From contig SFET01000038.1 of the NCBI GenBank assembly GCA_004557125.1, positions 1 to 24,624 on the forward strand: DNA of 24,624 bases, in the 5' to 3' direction. The DNA is from Clostridiales bacterium (GTDB lineage Bacteria > Bacillota > Clostridia > Christensenellales > Aristaeellaceae). Of the stretch, positions 23,090-24,624 are shown in pieces (the first letter of the stretch is position 1; every line of letters begins with the position of its first letter). Position numbers and translations under genes: made by a program. The notes beneath the pieces are model-generated. The model was not told where the DNA came from. It did not search any database and was given only the letters and a program-made list of their open reading frames with translations.

Positions 23090-23914
23090 ATGGACGAGCT
23101 GAGTCATCTGATCACGGGAGAGGCGCTGCTCAACGCGAACGATTTCTGGAAAACGATGGAATTGCAGCCCATCGTCACGCTGGAAAATGGCCGGACATGG
23201 AGCTTTGAGCGCGTGCAGATGGAGATGAACGGGAAAACTGTTTACCAGATCACCGGCACAGATATCACCGAGGAAGCGCGGCTCCAATGGGAGCTGGAAA
23301 GGGACAATCTTCGCCTGAAAGCCATGAACCGGCGGCTTCGGCAATATGGGCAGGACGTGCAGGAGGCGACGCGGGAAAAGGAGATCCTGCGCGCCAAGAC
23401 CCGCGTCCACGATGAGATCGGCCAAGTGCTGCTGCAAACCCGGCAGTTCCTTTCCGGCACGCTGGGTGATGCGGAAAGCGTCTGCGCCGCATGGCGGCAG
23501 AACGTCCGGCTGCTGCTGGGAAAATATGCGGATGAACAGCACGTTGACACATTTGATCAGCTTGCCCGCGCCGCATGCGCCATCGGCGTGACCATCGAGC
23601 GGCGCGGCATATTGCCGGCAGAGGGTACGGAGAACGCACAGCTTGCAGAGGCCGCCGCCCATGAATGTCTGACGAACCTGGTGCGCCACGCGGGCGGCAC
23701 GCGGCTGGAAATCATCGGCGAGAAAACCGCATCCGGCTGGCGCGTTCGTTATCTCAACGACGGCAGCACGCCGTCCGGCCCCATCGTCGAGGGCAGCGGA
23801 CTGTCCGCGCTGCGCACCCGAACGGAGGCTGCGGGCGGCAAAATGGACATTGAATACGCTCCGCGCTTTGAGCTGACGCTGGCATTGCCCGAGGAAAGGC
23901 AGGAAATTCCATGA
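23090..23914 (+). CDS. Histidine kinase core (HisKA_3-type), partner of the LuxR-type regulator
   Basis: From ATG 23090 274 residues can be read, but no clear ribosome site precedes it and the frame is open upstream only to about 23066, so this is probably the severed cytoplasmic part of the gene begun at 22840. It has a PAS-like segment (residues 1-60), a coiled coil, the H-box RVHDEIGQVLLQTRQF with His107, the N-box HECLTNLVRHA (Asn196), and the G-boxes at D224 and GSGLSAL (235-241), as in kinases that pair with NarL/LuxR regulators. The catalytic part looks undamaged. Its stop overlaps the regulator start (ATGA). It may act as a soluble kinase if translated by coupling. Confidence 0.75.
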   Translation: MDELSHLITGEALLNANDFWKTMELQPIVTLENGRTWSFERVQMEMNGKTVYQITGTDITEEARLQWELERDNLRLKAMNRRLRQYGQDVQEATREKEILRAKTRVHDEIGQVLLQTRQFLSGTLGDAESVCAAWRQNVRLLLGKYADEQHVDTFDQLARAACAIGVTIERRGILPAEGTENAQLAEAAAHECLTNLVRHAGGTRLEIIGEKTASGWRVRYLNDGSTPSGPIVEGSGLSALRTRTEAAGGKMDIEYAPRFELTLALPEERQEIP

Positions 23915-24543
23915 AATACAAAGTCATGATCGTCGAGGATCAGACCATGCCCCGCGAGCTGTTCGAACTGAGGGTTCAGTCATCGGAGCACTTCGAGGTG
24001 GCGCTGTCCATCGACAACGCCGCGCTGACAGACGTTTATTGTCTGCGATTTCCAGTGGATCTGATCCTTATGGATGTGGTTACGCGCGGCGGCGAGAGCG
24101 GGCTGGACGCGGCGGCGCGGATCAAGCGTGCGTTTCCCCAGATCAAAATCATCATCGTGACCTCCATGCCGGAATGCTCGTATCTAGGCCGCGCGCGGGA
24201 GATTGGCGTGGAGAGCTTCTGGTACAAGGAGGAGCAGCGCGAAAGCCTGCTGGACGTGATGGAGCGCACCATGGCGGGCGAATCCGTCTATCCGGACGCG
24301 ACACCGGAGCTGCAATTGGGCCTTGCCAGCAGCTACGAGTTTACCGAGCGCGAACTGGAAGTGCTGCGCGAGATGACCGGCGGCGACACCAATCAGGAGA
24401 TCGCCGAGAGACTGCATATGTCCGTGGCGACGGTCAAAACGCACATCCTCAACATGCTGGAAAAAACGGGCTTCAGAAATCGCACCGAGTTGGCCGTGCG
24501 CGCCCGGGAAAGCGGGCTGGTGATACTGAATCGGAAAAACTGA
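23911..24543 (+). CDS. NarL/LuxR-family response regulator
   Basis: 210 residues. Receiver domain 1-120: acidic pair E9-D10 in VEDQ, phospho-acceptor D55 in DLILMDV, conserved Thr/Ser in VTSMPE, and K106 in WYKEE. The helix-turn-helix is C-terminal, about 143-206: FTERELEVLREM, NQEIAERLHMSVATVKTHI, NMLEKTGFRNRTEL. ATG 23911 overlaps the kinase stop, with AAAGGCAGGA just upstream. It would bind DNA when phosphorylated by the kinase; targets cannot be told from the sequence, though the phased repeats at 20930-20987 ahead of its own operon are a candidate. Confidence 0.93.
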   Translation: MKYKVMIVEDQTMPRELFELRVQSSEHFEVALSIDNAALTDVYCLRFPVDLILMDVVTRGGESGLDAAARIKRAFPQIKIIIVTSMPECSYLGRAREIGVESFWYKEEQRESLLDVMERTMAGESVYPDATPELQLGLASSYEFTERELEVLREMTGGDTNQEIAERLHMSVATVKTHILNMLEKTGFRNRTELAVRARESGLVILNRKN

Positions 24544-24562
24544 ATATCTTTATAGCGAAAGA

Positions 24563-24585
24563 GCTGCCTGCGGGCGGCTTTTTTT
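24563..24585 (+). terminator. Rho-independent terminator of the signalling operon
   Basis: GCTGCC (24563-24568), loop TGCG, GGCGGC (24573-24578, one G-T pair) and seven T residues, 20 bases after the regulator stop. Confidence 0.85.
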
Positions 24586-24624
24586 GTTTCGGAAGAGAAA
24601 AATAGCCATTGGGTTGATGCGCGG

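Overview
The window looks like chromosomal DNA from a GC-rich member of the Clostridia (Firmicutes; Oscillospirales or Christensenellales type). This is inferred from protein style: a LoaP-like antiterminator ahead of surface-polysaccharide genes, Cys-rich secreted repeat proteins, a 7TM-sensor/kinase/LuxR-type regulator trio, and strong GGAGG ribosome sites. No rRNA or tRNA was seen, so the genus cannot be fixed.

Layout. 1-1640: ruins of a surface-polysaccharide locus. It holds the end of a NusG/LoaP-like gene, an in-frame chimera of a sugar-nucleotide epimerase head and an acyltransferase-3 tail, an ATP-grasp head, and a flippase tail. 1744-2068: a terminator and a frameshifted IS256-type transposase scrap. 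2077-9896: a complete type I-C CRISPR-Cas system (cas3, cas5c, cas8c with an internal cas11c start, cas7c, cas4, cas1, cas2). cas3 has a perfect-consensus promoter, and cas5-cas2 form a tightly overlapping operon with a separate promoter. 9897-13790: leader and one array of 56 repeats and 55 spacers. 13821-15833, minus strand: remnants of mcrB-like and hsdR restriction genes, the former cut off where the array ends. 16364-20083, minus strand: a TetR-type regulator followed by a large secreted Cys-rich repeat protein. 20015-21199: a gene-poor stretch of paired hairpins and helically phased short repeats. 21200-24585: a three-gene signalling operon (7TM sensor without a visible phospho-acceptor His, a split histidine kinase, a NarL/LuxR-type response regulator) and its terminator.

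The most interesting object is in the cas3-cas5 gap. On the minus strand at 4414-4381 lies a degenerate CRISPR repeat with a different stem sequence but the intact 11-nt 5' handle. A good promoter sits just upstream, placing the start site at about the first base of the repeat. The guide that follows matches 15 of 17 bases of a site about 100 bp away that carries a TTC PAM and lies upstream of cas5. This has the architecture of an RNA-guided self-regulator of the CreR/CreA kind, here for type I-C, and would let the effector complex sense its own level and damp the cas5-cas2 promoter. It is a sequence-based inference.

Working model: Cas5c/Cas8c/Cas11c/Cas7c with crRNA form Cascade, Cas3 degrades targets, and Cas4-Cas1-Cas2 add spacers. 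The surrounding older restriction and polysaccharide genes are decaying, while the CRISPR block looks intact.
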